This document shows, piece by piece, positions 33,822-46,217 of a stretch of DNA of 64,000 nucleotides. Position numbers and translations under genes: made by a program. Location of the stretch: contig JARFJB010000762.1 of NCBI GenBank assembly GCA_036346205.1, positions 4,316,501 to 4,380,500 of the forward strand, written 5' to 3'. This DNA is from Vesta saturnalis (taxonomy: Eukaryota > Arthropoda > Insecta > Coleoptera > Lampyridae). Each line of letters starts with the position of its first letter. Positions within the stretch are counted from its first letter, which is position 1. The notes under the pieces were generated by a model that was not told the DNA's origin, ran no database searches, and was given only the letters and a program-made list of their open reading frames with translations.

Positions 33822-35346
33822 ACAGGGTGTTTGGTACATCGATGCAAAGATTTAAAGGGGTGATAGAATACGTGATTTTGAGCCGATTTAAGCAAACATA
33901 CCCATATACCAAGTGTTGCCGTTTTTGAGATAATGCCACTTTTAATATTTCTTGATTTTACCGTGTTTTTCTGCAAATATCGAAGTGTACAAGAGTAACA
34001 AGCCGTCTTATCGCAAATTTATACTAAGTTTTTTTATTCCTTATGAAGTGATTGTTCATATTCTTTTATCAGAAAAGCCTAATATGTCTTTGGTTCTTGC
34101 CTAGATCTTCTTAAACATGAAAGTTTTAATTTGTAAAAAAGCAATCACTAAAATTCAAACGTGGATTTAATCTAAAATCTTTCGTTAATTTTTTTTCCAA
34201 TTTCAGTAAAACTTCCTTGGGCAATGGTCTTTAAGATAGCATGAATAGATTTACAAAAAAATTTTTACAAATTGGAGAAATTGAATTTAATTACCAAAGT
34301 ACCCCCTAGGCGCATTCGCCAAAACGTAAAATAGCTCTTCATTATTTAGTTTAAAAAAAGCAGATTTTTAGAAAATGTCCGATTTATTAAAACATTAATA
34401 GTATTATTATTGGTGTTCAAAATTAGTACTGCACGAGGCAATATTATATTGAGTATCAAGAACAGTAAGGGACGTTTACCGGTCGCCGGCCATGTTTGGA
34501 GGCTGAGCGATAGCGAATTTGGCCCGAGACCGGTACAACCCTTAATGTTCGTGATGCTCATACTGTTTTTTGCACGATTGTATTAAATTTACCACAATTG
34601 AAATTATTTCCACTAAATAATCGAAAAGTCAAAAGTGACGTTTTAAATAGCAATGTAGATTCACTTGAAAATAAACTCGATTTTGCTAAGAAAATTTTAC
34701 ATTCCAGTGTTAGTGAGGTGAAAGAAATCTTGAATTCAGAAACAGTTTCTGTAAACTCAAGTACTGGGTGGAGCGATAACCGCAAAACATTTTCTAAAAA
34801 TCTGCTTTTTAAACTATTTAAACTAAATAATGAAGGGCTATTTTACGTTTTGGCGAATGCGCCTAGGGGTATTTTGGTAATTAAATTCAATTTTTCCAAT
34901 TTGTGAAAATTTTTTCTAAATCTATTCATGCTATCTTAAAGACCATTGGCCAAAGAAGTTTTACTGAAATTGGAAAAAAATAACGAAAGATTTTAGACTA
35001 AATCCACGTTTGAATTTTAGTGATTGCTTTTTTACAAATTAAAACTTTCATGTTTAAGAAGTTCTAGGCAAGAACCAAAGACAGTTTAGGCTTTTCTGAT
35101 AAAATAATATGAACAATCACTTCATGAGGAATAAAAAAACTTAGTATAAGTTTGCGATAAGACGGCTTATTACGCTTGTACACTTCGATATTTGCAGAAA
35201 AGCACGGTAAAATCAAGAAATATTAAAAGTGGCATTATCTCAAAAACGGTAACACTTGGTATATAAGTATGTTTGCTTAAATCGACTCAAAATCACCTAT
35301 TATATCACCCCTTTAAATATTTGCATCGATGTACCAAACACCCTGT
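33822..35346. mobile_element. 1.5-kb foldback with arms of about 557 bp, mariner-like ends
   Basis: Ends read ACAGGGTGTTTGGTACATCG on both outer sides, flanked by TA. Arms are 33,822-34,378 and 34,788-35,346, near-identical inverted copies. The core of about 410 bp has no transposase, so this is non-autonomous, presumably mobilised by a mariner-type enzyme that recognises ACAGGGTG ends. The core carries an unexplained open frame. Confidence 0.88.
34514..34906 (+). CDS. Unrecognised 131-codon open frame in foldback core
   Basis: The frame is open from just after a TAG at 34,511 to the stop at 34,906. The first 90 or so codons are unique core sequence and the last 40 run into the right arm. 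The peptide includes SDVLNSNVDSLENKLDFAKK and VSEVKEILNSETVSVNSS, which look like ordinary amphipathic protein sequence rather than translated repeat. There is no good start codon. I do not recognise a family. It could be a captured exon fragment or chance, and no function can be given. Confidence 0.25.
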   Translation, partial: RIWPETGTTLNVRDAHTVFCTIVLNLPQLKLFPLNNRKVKSDVLNSNVDSLENKLDFAKKILHSSVSEVKEILNSETVSVNSSTGWSDNRKTFSKNLLFKLFKLNNEGLFYVLANAPRGILVIKFNFSNL

Positions 35347-35499
35347 ATAACAGATAAACTACTAAAAAACATTTGTATGTTAAATATATATTAAATTTAA
35401 ACAAAACTGTTAAGATACTCATAAAATTAATCTAAAAATTCTATAATCTAGAAATTAAGTATGGTAATTATTATTTTTGATGATAAGGAATTCGCCATG

Positions 35500-35970
35500 T
35501 TTTAAGGATTCTCACTATGGGGATCTCGGAAATGGTAATAGATTCAACTCTGGTTAAATGGGAAAAGTTGTGTAATTAGGAGGCCAATAAAATGTCACAA
35601 AAAAATCGGTGGTGTCATTTTTTGTTTTTGAGATATTTGAAAAAATTCTAATTTCTGAAATTCCGTTATTATAAATGCTAGAACAAAAATACAAACACTT
35701 CTTTATGGTAACTTGTTACGGGCTTTAACATGGCATAGTCAGTTTTCAATCGGACGTTTCCTATTTTTAAAGCCATCAACTTATTTTTTAAATAAAAAAA
35801 ATGAAATAAAAATTGAAAAAATTCGAACTTTTTCAAATATATCAAAAACAAAAAATCACACCATTTTTTTTTTTGTGTCATTTTATTTTATTACAAAACT
35901 TTTTTCCTATTTAACCGGAGTTGTACCTATTACCATTTCCGAGATCCACATAGTCAAAATCCTTATCTTG
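35500..35970. mobile_element. 470-bp foldback element
   Basis: A left arm starting TTTAAGGATTCTCACTATGG and containing GATCTCGGAAATGGTAATAG is mirrored at 35,830-35,970 (CTATTACCATTTCCGAGATC). Arms are about 150 bp with the centre near 35,740. There is no coding potential, and no target duplication was defined. Confidence 0.75.
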
Positions 35971-36014
35971 GACACAGTGTATATGTATCACAGCAATAAA
36001 AAACGAATTACATA

Positions 36015-36742
36015 TACCGTATGTCCCGTTTCGAGACGCACCATATGAATTTCCCATGTTAAATTTTCAATTGCATATTCTCTATTATGAGTTTTAGAGA
36101 AAAATTTTATTAGCAAAAATTGTTCAGTATTTCGGTCTCAACATGTTTTGACCAATTATGTAAAAAAATCCCAATTTGCTTTAAAAAAAAAGGCATTTAC
36201 TGGTTATCACATTTAAACAAAAAGCACACGTCATGAAAAAACTAAAATTTATTTTCATATTTTCAATTTTACATTAAACAAACATTTATTTTGAACAAAA
36301 CAAAACACACTGGTTTGTTTCAGTTTTTTCATGGCAAGTGTGATTTTTTGTTTAAGTGCGATAATTAGCCTTACAATATGCATCCGCGAACTATTGCATT
36401 TGGTTTTTGTTTAGCTGATAATGGAAATTTATTTGTAAATTTAATTTAGATAATTTAACTTAGTTTTCTCCTTTTAATTTAGATGTAAAATTGAAAATAT
36501 GAAAATATATTTTAGTTTTTTCATGACGTGTGATTTTTTGTTTAAATGCGATAACTAGTAAATGCCTTTTTTTTAAACAAATTTTGATTTTTTTTTTTAC
36601 AAAATTGGTCAAAACATGTTGAGACCGAAATACTGAACAATTTTTGTTAATAAAATTTTTCTCTAAAACTTATAATAGAGATAGAATATGTAATTGAAAA
36701 TTTAACATGGGAAATTCATATGGTGCGTCTCAAAACGGACAT

Positions 36743-36747
<5 letters not shown>
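36015..36747. mobile_element. 730-bp foldback element
   Basis: The left arm beginning TACCGTATGTCCCGTTTCGA and the right arm ending in the inverted counterpart (TCAAAACGGACATAGGTA) pair over roughly 270 bases, with shared blocks such as GACGCACCATATGAATTTCC. It abuts the TA array at 36,746. No coding. Confidence 0.8.

Positions 36748-36819
<72 letters not shown>
36746..36819. repeat. (TA)n microsatellite
   Basis: Pure TA tract between the foldback element and a mariner fragment. Confidence 0.95.
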
Positions 36820-36822
<3 letters not shown>

Positions 36823-37570
36823 GTCATTAAAAGTATGGAAACATCGATGTAGCTCGAAAACCGTAAGCATTAGCGGGACGAAATCTTCGGGAAGGTATAT
36901 TAGACATATTTGCAGACATTTTTATTCTTCATAAATTTTTGATTGGATACGAGTAAATGATATTAATTTTTTATTTTTAAATTGTATCATAACCAACTGA
37001 CCAATATTTTGAATTCAGCAGGAAATTCTGAATACAACGGTTAAAGAAAAAAGAACTTAATTTAATTAATTAATTAAATAATGCTACTATAAAACGCTCG
37101 AATTTATGAAATTTTTGTTAAGTACCTCATGTCAATCATTTATCTGCTTGCAAAAATTTTATTTCGACATTTATTAAAAATTATAAATAAAAACTAAAAC
37201 GTCTAATTGACACAATTATTTACAGCAAATGTTCAAAATGTTCCCCATTTGCTTCTTCACAATATCGTAAGCGATGAGAAAATCCTTCAACACATCGTTG
37301 AACCATTTCCACAGGAATTGCCTCACATTCTTGTCGAACTTCATCTAAATTACTCGGCCGATTTTTTTAAGTATCCCCACAGGAAAAAATCCAGTGGAGT
37401 AAGATCTGGCGATCTAGGTGGCCACTCGATGGGACCTCCTCGCCCTAGCCATCTATCAGGAAACACTTGGTTCAAAAATCCTCTTACTTGTCGACCATAA
37501 TGTGCTGGAGCTCCATCTTGCTGGAACCAAATATTGTTTTGTTGGCCAAACATTTGATGTAAGGGCACTA
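36820..37570. mobile_element. Truncated mariner-type element
   Basis: One end (AAGGGTCATTAAAAGTATGG, 36,819 on) lies against the TA array. The other side breaks off into the next microsatellite within the transposase, so the 5' half of the gene and the second terminal repeat are gone. Confidence 0.7.
37220..37568 (-). pseudogene. DD41D mariner-type transposase, C-terminal third
   Basis: The minus-strand frame begins inside the catalytic core (PLHQMFGQQNNIWFQQDGAP), giving the second catalytic Asp in QQDGAPAH and the third in SPDLTPLDFFLWGY, with 41 residues between them as in the 14 kb copy. After the third Asp a frameshift in a T7/A7 run at about 37,364-37,370 moves to the frame that continues NLDEVRQECEAIPVEMVQR and ends EHFEHLL at 37,220. 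The first Asp and DNA-binding domain are lost where the microsatellite begins. The sequence is otherwise well preserved. Confidence 0.85.
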
Positions 37571-38272
<702 letters not shown>

Positions 38273-40479
38273 TATTGTTACTAATATTCGACTAATTTGA
38301 TTTATTATCTAATTAACAATATTCTTGCATTGAAATAAAAAAAAATGTTTTAATAGTCCGTGGGCGTTAACGGGTTAAGTAAAATAAAGTGGGCACCTTT
38401 TTTATTTTGATTATTTTCAGGTCAGAACCTCCAAATTTTGAGGCCACGAGCCGCCACTGTAATCAAATATTGGAATAAACATAGGCTTACTTAACCAAAT
38501 CTATTGCACCCAATTTTTGTCATATCGCATTTTCTTTTTACAAAGCAGTTATCCAAAATAGTATCATTTCATTTTCTTCTAATAAATTAAATTCTACTGC
38601 TAAATTACTGTGAGCTCATCATGTCACTACATAATAAAATATGATCCACATTTATCGTCTCAGTTGATTCATTATCTTTGTATGTTTTTTTTTTTTAATT
38701 TATAACCCCATTTTGGTTCTAAGGAAAAAGTATGTAAGTAGATTAAAAAATGCCATTTTGTATAACAGCCTTTTTCTGCTCATGGGTAATAAATAACTCA
38801 CTTGTAATTATGTGCAATAAATATAGCAAAGCTTTCTAATATGTCTTAAATTATATAATAAAAGAAAAATGAAATGCAGGTGAACAAGGTTTGACAGTAG
38901 TATGTGGTTTATTAATTCATTTTATTTTTTTTTTCACATGGTTTTTTATTTGTTCTATGTTAAATACTTATTTTTTATATTCTTATCTAACTTATTTTAA
39001 CAATTTCTCGATAAGTGAATGTTAATGTAGCCACAGTGCCTAAGAAATTCTTGCTATCAAAACACGGGCATTAGGCAGGTAGTCATTATCAAATTATCTC
39101 AATTAATTCTACGGTCTGGCTAAAATTTACGAGTTATACTCAGAGCTTCATCAAACGTAAATATGGTTCATTATAAGACTGTACCTATTGAGAAAATCAC
39201 TACAATGAAGAATGATTAAATTTATCTCAGTGTAGCTCATCAATCAAAGTAAAAGTAACTGTAATAGTAACATAATTTCATAAAGTGTAATTGAAAATTG
39301 CTTAAAAATCCCTAAATATTTTGTGAGAATATTTGTTCCAACACAAAGGGGAGAGTTGGTCAAAATGTGAAATGTTTGAGTGTGAGAATTCCTTTGAAGT
39401 ATTTACTTATCCAGAAGTATTGCGTTGAGATAGTATTATATGAGAAATATGTATCAAACGACTTTTGTTATCTTTCTTAATAATTTATGTAGATGTAGAA
39501 ATATTAATAATTTCAAAACATGACATTTTAGCCTCGTCATTACGAATGCAAATAAAATTTTCTTCAATTGGATGGAAAACAATAGTAGATTGCGTTAGTT
39601 AAGATAGTTAAACTCCGTAACAATAACGCTCTTAATTCACATAAGTAACAACGTGCTTTCCGCTTTTTATGTTAATACAGATATAATCTTCCCCCTCCCT
39701 TAAAAAAAAGGCTAATCTTGCACGGTTTAAAAGTAATGCTGGCGCTTCTTTAGTATGATTTTTCTTATAAATGAATAAACAACACTGAAAGGTACACATA
39801 AATTTGTTGGATTACGAGTCGTGTTGTGAAAAATTGTGATAATTATAGTGTTTACAATGATTAATCGTGTGTAAAAGTTCTGCAAAGGATAAACTAGGGT
39901 GAAATTAACAATAGCTTATACTTTTTTTCGTAAAGTCTAGTTGAATTACTATAGGGTTTGCCCTTAATTTTTAGTAATTGGTGTATATAGTACCGGTGCT
40001 CATTGTTAATTTATGAATTATTATTCTGGCGTAGCATATCGTCTAAATTTTTCAAGCATAGTTCCTCAATTCTACAACGAATGAATAACGTCAAGCATAA
40101 AATAACGATTTCTTTCTTTTTTTACTTTTAATTTTTGTTTGATAATTTCCTATTATATAAAATATTGATGACGGTATCCCATTATCTATACTATTCTTGC
40201 GTTTCCCGTTATCGCCAAATTAGTAGTTTAAAGATGAAACATAACTACCATAGTTATTTAACTACTCACTCGTTATAGATATATATGGTTTCTATAATGT
40301 ATTAACTTTATTGGCGATTATTAATTAAAAATTTTGCGAATATAGTGAAATTGTTGAAAATTATAATAAACAAAATTTCATTATTCATATTAAGTCCATT
40401 ATAACTGTTATAATCGTTATACGAACAGCTGTATTTACAATTTTTTGTATGTACTATTACTTTACTGTAATTTACACGT
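38273..40479. repeat. No gene; short motif shared with 56,097-56,175
   Basis: ACCTCCAAATTTTGAGGCCA followed by a CGAGCCGCCACTG-like run near 38,428-38,460 resembles GACCCTCGAAATTTTTGGCC with CGAGCGCCAGTG near 56,120, so both are probably ends of one repeat family. The rest is AT-rich with nothing to name. Confidence 0.4.
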
Positions 40480-40870
40480 TTCGATTAAGTTGTATGTAAT
40501 TAATTAAATAATTAAGACACAGAGAGTATGAAATGAATAAAAATTCTGTTTTTATTAAGACATAACTTTTATACAACATAAAAAGGTGACGACACACCAA
40601 GAACTAATAACTAACTAAAAACATTGTTGCCGATATTAGTTTTTCATTTTATAACTGCAAGTTTGCCTTTACACTGTTACATGAAACAACCCTAACATTC
40701 GTACAAAACTACAACATTTTTCGTAACGTAAAGACTTCGTAAATACATCAGCTAATTGTTCAGTTGTGCGAATACAAGTATATAACCTGACAATTCCCTT
40801 ATTCTGTTACACTATCAAACCGGACGTAAAATGGTTGAAATTTATGAAAATGTAAACTTTTGCCATTATT
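40480..40870 (-). pseudogene. Ty1/copia polyprotein C-terminus and possible LTR
   Basis: On the minus strand, from about 40,870, the reading passes into GIVRLYTCIRTTEQLADVFT, the hallmark RNase H tail of copia-type polyproteins (the TxEQLADxFTK motif), then LRYEKC...LGLFHVTV and a stop at 40,669. A stop precedes GIVRLY, so it is dead. The following 190 bases contain a TATAAAAG-like box and AATAAAA, as expected for a downstream LTR, though no LTR border or second copy was found. The upstream part of pol is missing where the Penelope-like remnant starts. Confidence 0.7.
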
Positions 40871-41425
40871 ACACATATTTAAAATACTTAGCTTTTTGGG
40901 TTTTTTAATGGTGTATTCTTGTATTTATATTTATACAAATTAAACGTTTCGATAACGCTTACAGTTATCGTCCTCAATAGTAATACAACCTTATAGAAAT
41001 GTTTAAAATGTTGATACAAGTTTTGGAAATATTGTTACAGATAAAATTGAAAAAGCCTTAATTCATCATGGCATTAGAACTGTTTTTAAACCTACAAGGT
41101 AGAGTAAAGAGTAAGTCACCTAACGGTATTTCAAACCCATTATCATCTTCCGGGGTGTATAAATTATCTTGTTCTTGTGGAAAAGTATGCTTTGTAATCA
41201 CAAAATGTAGCGTTGATACAAGACGTAAAGAACGTATGAGATTTTGTAGATTAGGTGAAACAGAGAAATCTGCGGTAGCTGAGCATGATTTAAATAATTT
41301 AATGACATTCAATTTCAACACAATCGTATTATTATGTTCGTTTACAACGTGAAGCTATTGAGATATATAAATATCCTAATAGCTTCAACAGGCAAGAAGA
41401 AAATTTTCGTTTGAATAAATTTTAG
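40871..41425 (+). pseudogene. Penelope-like element: end repeat plus GIY-YIG endonuclease
   Basis: Coding similarity begins at 41,037 (TDKIEKALIHHGIRTVFKPT), passes a stop, and continues in another frame with SSGVYKLSCSCGKV, the GIY-YIG-type start and CxC motif of Penelope-like endonucleases. RLGETEKSAVAEH follows near 41,255, and a final frame with REAIEIYKYPNSFNR and NKF stops at 41,425. The typical second YIG residues are replaced by CFV, so the nuclease site is damaged. The 165 bp before it contain ACGTTTCGATAACGCTTACAG, also seen near 16,860. Reverse transcriptase sequence is absent, so the copy is internally deleted or 5' truncated. Confidence 0.8.
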
Positions 41426-41794
41426 CATTTATAATTACAAAAAGGCACAACGGTACGTTTTAATTTTAGCTTTAATAAAATTAAAAATTATATAAAATAT
41501 ACTACATTGTGTTTTCACTGTAAAATTACACTTACATTTATTAACAAAGCTATTTCTTTGTTAGATTTCACTGGATTTTTAATGATGTCAAGGCTCTATT
41601 TGTGAATACTTTAATCAATTTCAAGTTAAAGCTTTTCATAACTTTACATTTACATCATAATTTAATTAAATTTGCTCTTTGATAATGACATTTTTTACTA
41701 TTAGCCTTCGGCACTTAGAGGGTTTTCTAATTTATTAAGAATCTAGTTATACTTTACTAAAATGATATTCCATAAATTGGCTTTACCTTCTTCT
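41426..41794. other. No gene seen
   Basis: AT-rich spacer between the Penelope-like and RTE-like remnants. Confidence 0.5.
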
Positions 41795-42425
41795 TCTACG
41801 TATAGTAGGCCTTAAGGCCTTCAGTTCTCTTGAGATGTTTCCGTCCATCTCTTGGAAGGTCTTCCTACCGGTCGTTTTGTCCGCGATCTACCATCTTGCG
41901 GGATTTTTGCTAGTCTCTCTCTGTCCATTATGTCCACGTGATCATTCTAGACTCTTCTACGTTTACGTCCCCATTATTGTCTTCCACGTCACATTCGTGC
42001 TTTATGTCTGAATTTATTTTTCTGTCTTAGTATATACCCTTTTGTTGTCTGCTCTTGTTTCTATAGCGTATGTTAATATAGGTCTAACACAGGTATTGTA
42101 TATTTTAACTTTTACCCTTCTATTGATAATGGTGTAATTTCTGTAATTTCAGATGATGTCTCGAAGTGTGCCTGATATTCCGCTGGCTTTATTTGCTTGA
42201 TCTTTTACTTCACTTATTCTATTTTATCATGAGGTAATTTGTATGCCTAGGTAGTCGAGTGACATAACTTGTTCTATTGTTTTATCTTCCACGGAAAGTT
42301 TGCATCTCACTGGTTCTCTAGAGACGATGATGGTTTTGGTTTTTGTGGTGGATAGTCGCATGTTAAAAGCTTTAGCTTTTCCGTAGAAGGAACATAGGAG
42401 CTGTTGTACGTTTATCACACTGCTA
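41795..42425 (-). pseudogene. RTE-type LINE reverse transcriptase C-terminus
   Basis: The minus-strand frame starts VQQLLCSFYGKAKAFNMRLS, then KTKTIIVSREPVRCKL and LDYLGIQITS, followed after stops by IYNTCVRPILTYAIETRADN and later ISKNPARW and KTFQEMDGNISREL. This is the thumb and C-terminal part of an endonuclease/reverse-transcriptase of the RTE or related type. The catalytic YADD region is upstream and missing. Several stops interrupt it. The right border lies about 35 bp from the TTAA that starts the piggyBac element. Confidence 0.7.
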
Positions 42426-42460
42426 TATTTCAGTTTTCATATTTCAAAACTTTCAGCATC

Positions 42461-44860
42461 TTAACCCTTAAACGGGCACGTGGGGTGTACAAAACACCCC
42501 ACTCATGTAACTATGGCAACATCTTGCAATATGGGTTGCATACCGCACTAAGCCGTTCAGTACCTTCAAGTTACATTATGTTTTAGTATCACGCCAAGTT
42601 TCAAGGTGATCGCATGCTGGTGTTTCGAATTGTACGGTGTCGTTTTTGTTGGGGTGTTGAGCACTCCCCACGTGCCAAATTGTTTTGAGGTTAGTCCAAA
42701 TTGTAAAATTTATATTTTTTTATAAAATTAGGATAACTGGTTTCCTTTATTTCACGAACTGTAAAAATTAATTATTAATGTTATCATTTGTTCGTCATGA
42801 TTTTAAAAAACTTGATTTATAAAATAAACAATCTTATTTTGCTGGAGAAGGGAATTTGTCAATTGGCAAAAAAATGTTCCCGAAACGTACGTCAAATATA
42901 GATTAAATCTCTATAAATTACTACTTGTTGGTTATTTTAACCTATTAAAACGTAACAAGGGAACTGTTCCAACCATGAATATAGGTTTTACATCAAATAC
43001 AATAAAATTTATATTTATTGATTTATTTACTTTATTTTCTTTGATAGCTGTAATAAGAGGATTCCAAAATGAATAGTAAGTGTGCCAGAACTTAAGAACA
43101 GGAACAATCGTATTTGGAATCTTTGCTAAGGGACGTTCCTTTAGATGATGCTGTCGATGAAGACCATGTTGAAGAACAAAGTGGTAGTAAAACGGAGCAA
43201 GAAGGTGTTTTGGAAGAACCAGAGCCAGACATTTTGAATACTCCTGTCGGTAAGCCAGGCCCATATTACTTAGGTCGAGATAAAAGAACAAAATGGTGCA
43301 AACTGTATAATAGGCCAAAAAATGTTCGAATACCTACACAAAATATAATTCGCTTCTCTCCAGGGCCTAAAGACACAGCTAAAAATGTGCGGAGCCCTGT
43401 TGAATGTTTCAAGTTATTTATTAGCGATAATATTTTCATAAAAATTGTCTATTATACAAATATTTATATTGACACCATTGCTGGAAAATATCAAAACTCC
43501 CGAGACGCTGAGCATACAACTGAAATAGAAATAATCGCCTTCGTGGGTCTTCTCATTCTAGCTGGTGCTCAAAGATCTAATCACCAAAATTTAGAGGACT
43601 TGTGGAATCAGGATGGTTTTGGAACCGAGGCGTTTTTTACCACAATGCGATTGAAGCGTTTTTATTTTTTGTTGCGTTGTATTCGTTTCGATAATGTGCA
43701 TGACCGTAAAGACAGGCAAAAATTGGATAAGATGGCACACTTTAGAGAGATATTTCAGATATTCGAGGACAATTGCAAAAAAAAGATTATTCAGTGGGGG
43801 AATATACTACTATAGACGAGCAGTTAGTAGCATTCAGAGGGAAGTGTCCTTTAGGTAATATATTCCCACCAAACCCGCTAAGTACGGAATCAAGATTCAT
43901 ACACTATGTGATGCTAAGAAGTGGTATACTTTGCGCATGGAAATATACTGTGGTGCTCAGCCAGAAGGCCAATACCAGATATCGAATAGTGCAAAAGATG
44001 TTGTACTGCGACTAGTCGAAACTATATCTGGAAGTAATAGAAACATTACCGCAGACAACTGGTACTGTAATATTCCCCTAATTGAAGCTTTATGCAAAAT
44101 CAGGCTGACATTGGTAGGTACCTTACGCAAAAATAAAAGAAAGTTGCCAAATGAACTAGTAAATATAACAGATAAATGCATAAAAAGTAGTATGTTTGCT
44201 TTCAAGGAAAAATATACAGTTGTCTCTTATGTGCCAAAACGAAAAAAAAAATGTACTAGCTATATCCTCCATGCATTTTGACGATTATATCGACAAAGAG
44301 TCGGGAGAATCTAATAAACCAGAAATTATCACCATGTACAATGCAAGTAAAGCAGGCGTAGATGTAGTTGACGAAATGTGCGGAACCTATTCCACCTCCA
44401 GGAGGACAAAACGTTGGCCTCTTGCATTATTTTATACATTGTTGGACATAGCAGGTATCAACTCACAAGTTACATTTGTTAGTAACAATCCAACTGTTAA
44501 ATTAATCCGCAGAGACTGTTTGCGTCAAATTGGAATAAAATTAGTCAATCCCTTGATCTCCAAAAGAGCTAGTAACCAGAGACTTCCAAGATATTTACGA
44601 GAAAAAGCAGCAAGATTATCAGGAATTCATCCAGAACCGAGTACATCAGGAACCAAACAGAATCGTGCAAATAAACCTGGTAGATGTGTCATATGCCCAC
44701 GAAAAAAAGACGTTAAAATAAAAACTTACTGTTCTAAATGTAATAGATACATGTGCCTAAAACATCTAAAGGGTATTTGTGAGGCATGTATAAATGATCA
44801 TTCAGAAGACACCTTACACTTACCATAAAACAACAAATAACAACATTAAATCCGCGAAAA
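42461..44860 (+). mobile_element. piggyBac element, left end present
   Basis: TTAA at 42,461 is followed by CCCTTAAACGGGCACGTGGG, a typical piggyBac terminal repeat. A hairpin GTGGGGTGT/ACACCCCAC sits at 42,480-42,502, and an inverted copy of the CACGTGGGG motif appears near 42,668. No matching right end was found after the gene, so the 3' end is lost or beyond recognition. Confidence 0.75.
43070..44828 (+). pseudogene. piggyBac transposase (PGBD4-like)
   Basis: piggyBac transposases cut and paste DNA at TTAA. The likely start is the ATG at 43,070, followed after eight codons by a TAA. The open reading then gives the acidic N-terminus and the DDE_Tnp_1_7 core. TIDEQLVAFRG (first Asp), ITADNWYCNIPL (second Asp) and AGVDVVDEMCGTYS (third Asp) are all present, followed by a C-terminal Cys-rich zinc finger (CVICPRK...CSKCNRYMC..H...C) and a normal stop at 44,828. 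Frameshifts lie at an A8 run near 43,780, near 43,855, and at an A10 run near 44,244. About 585 codons is normal length. Apart from these lesions the coding sequence is well kept. Confidence 0.9.
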
Positions 44861-46217
<1,357 letters not shown>

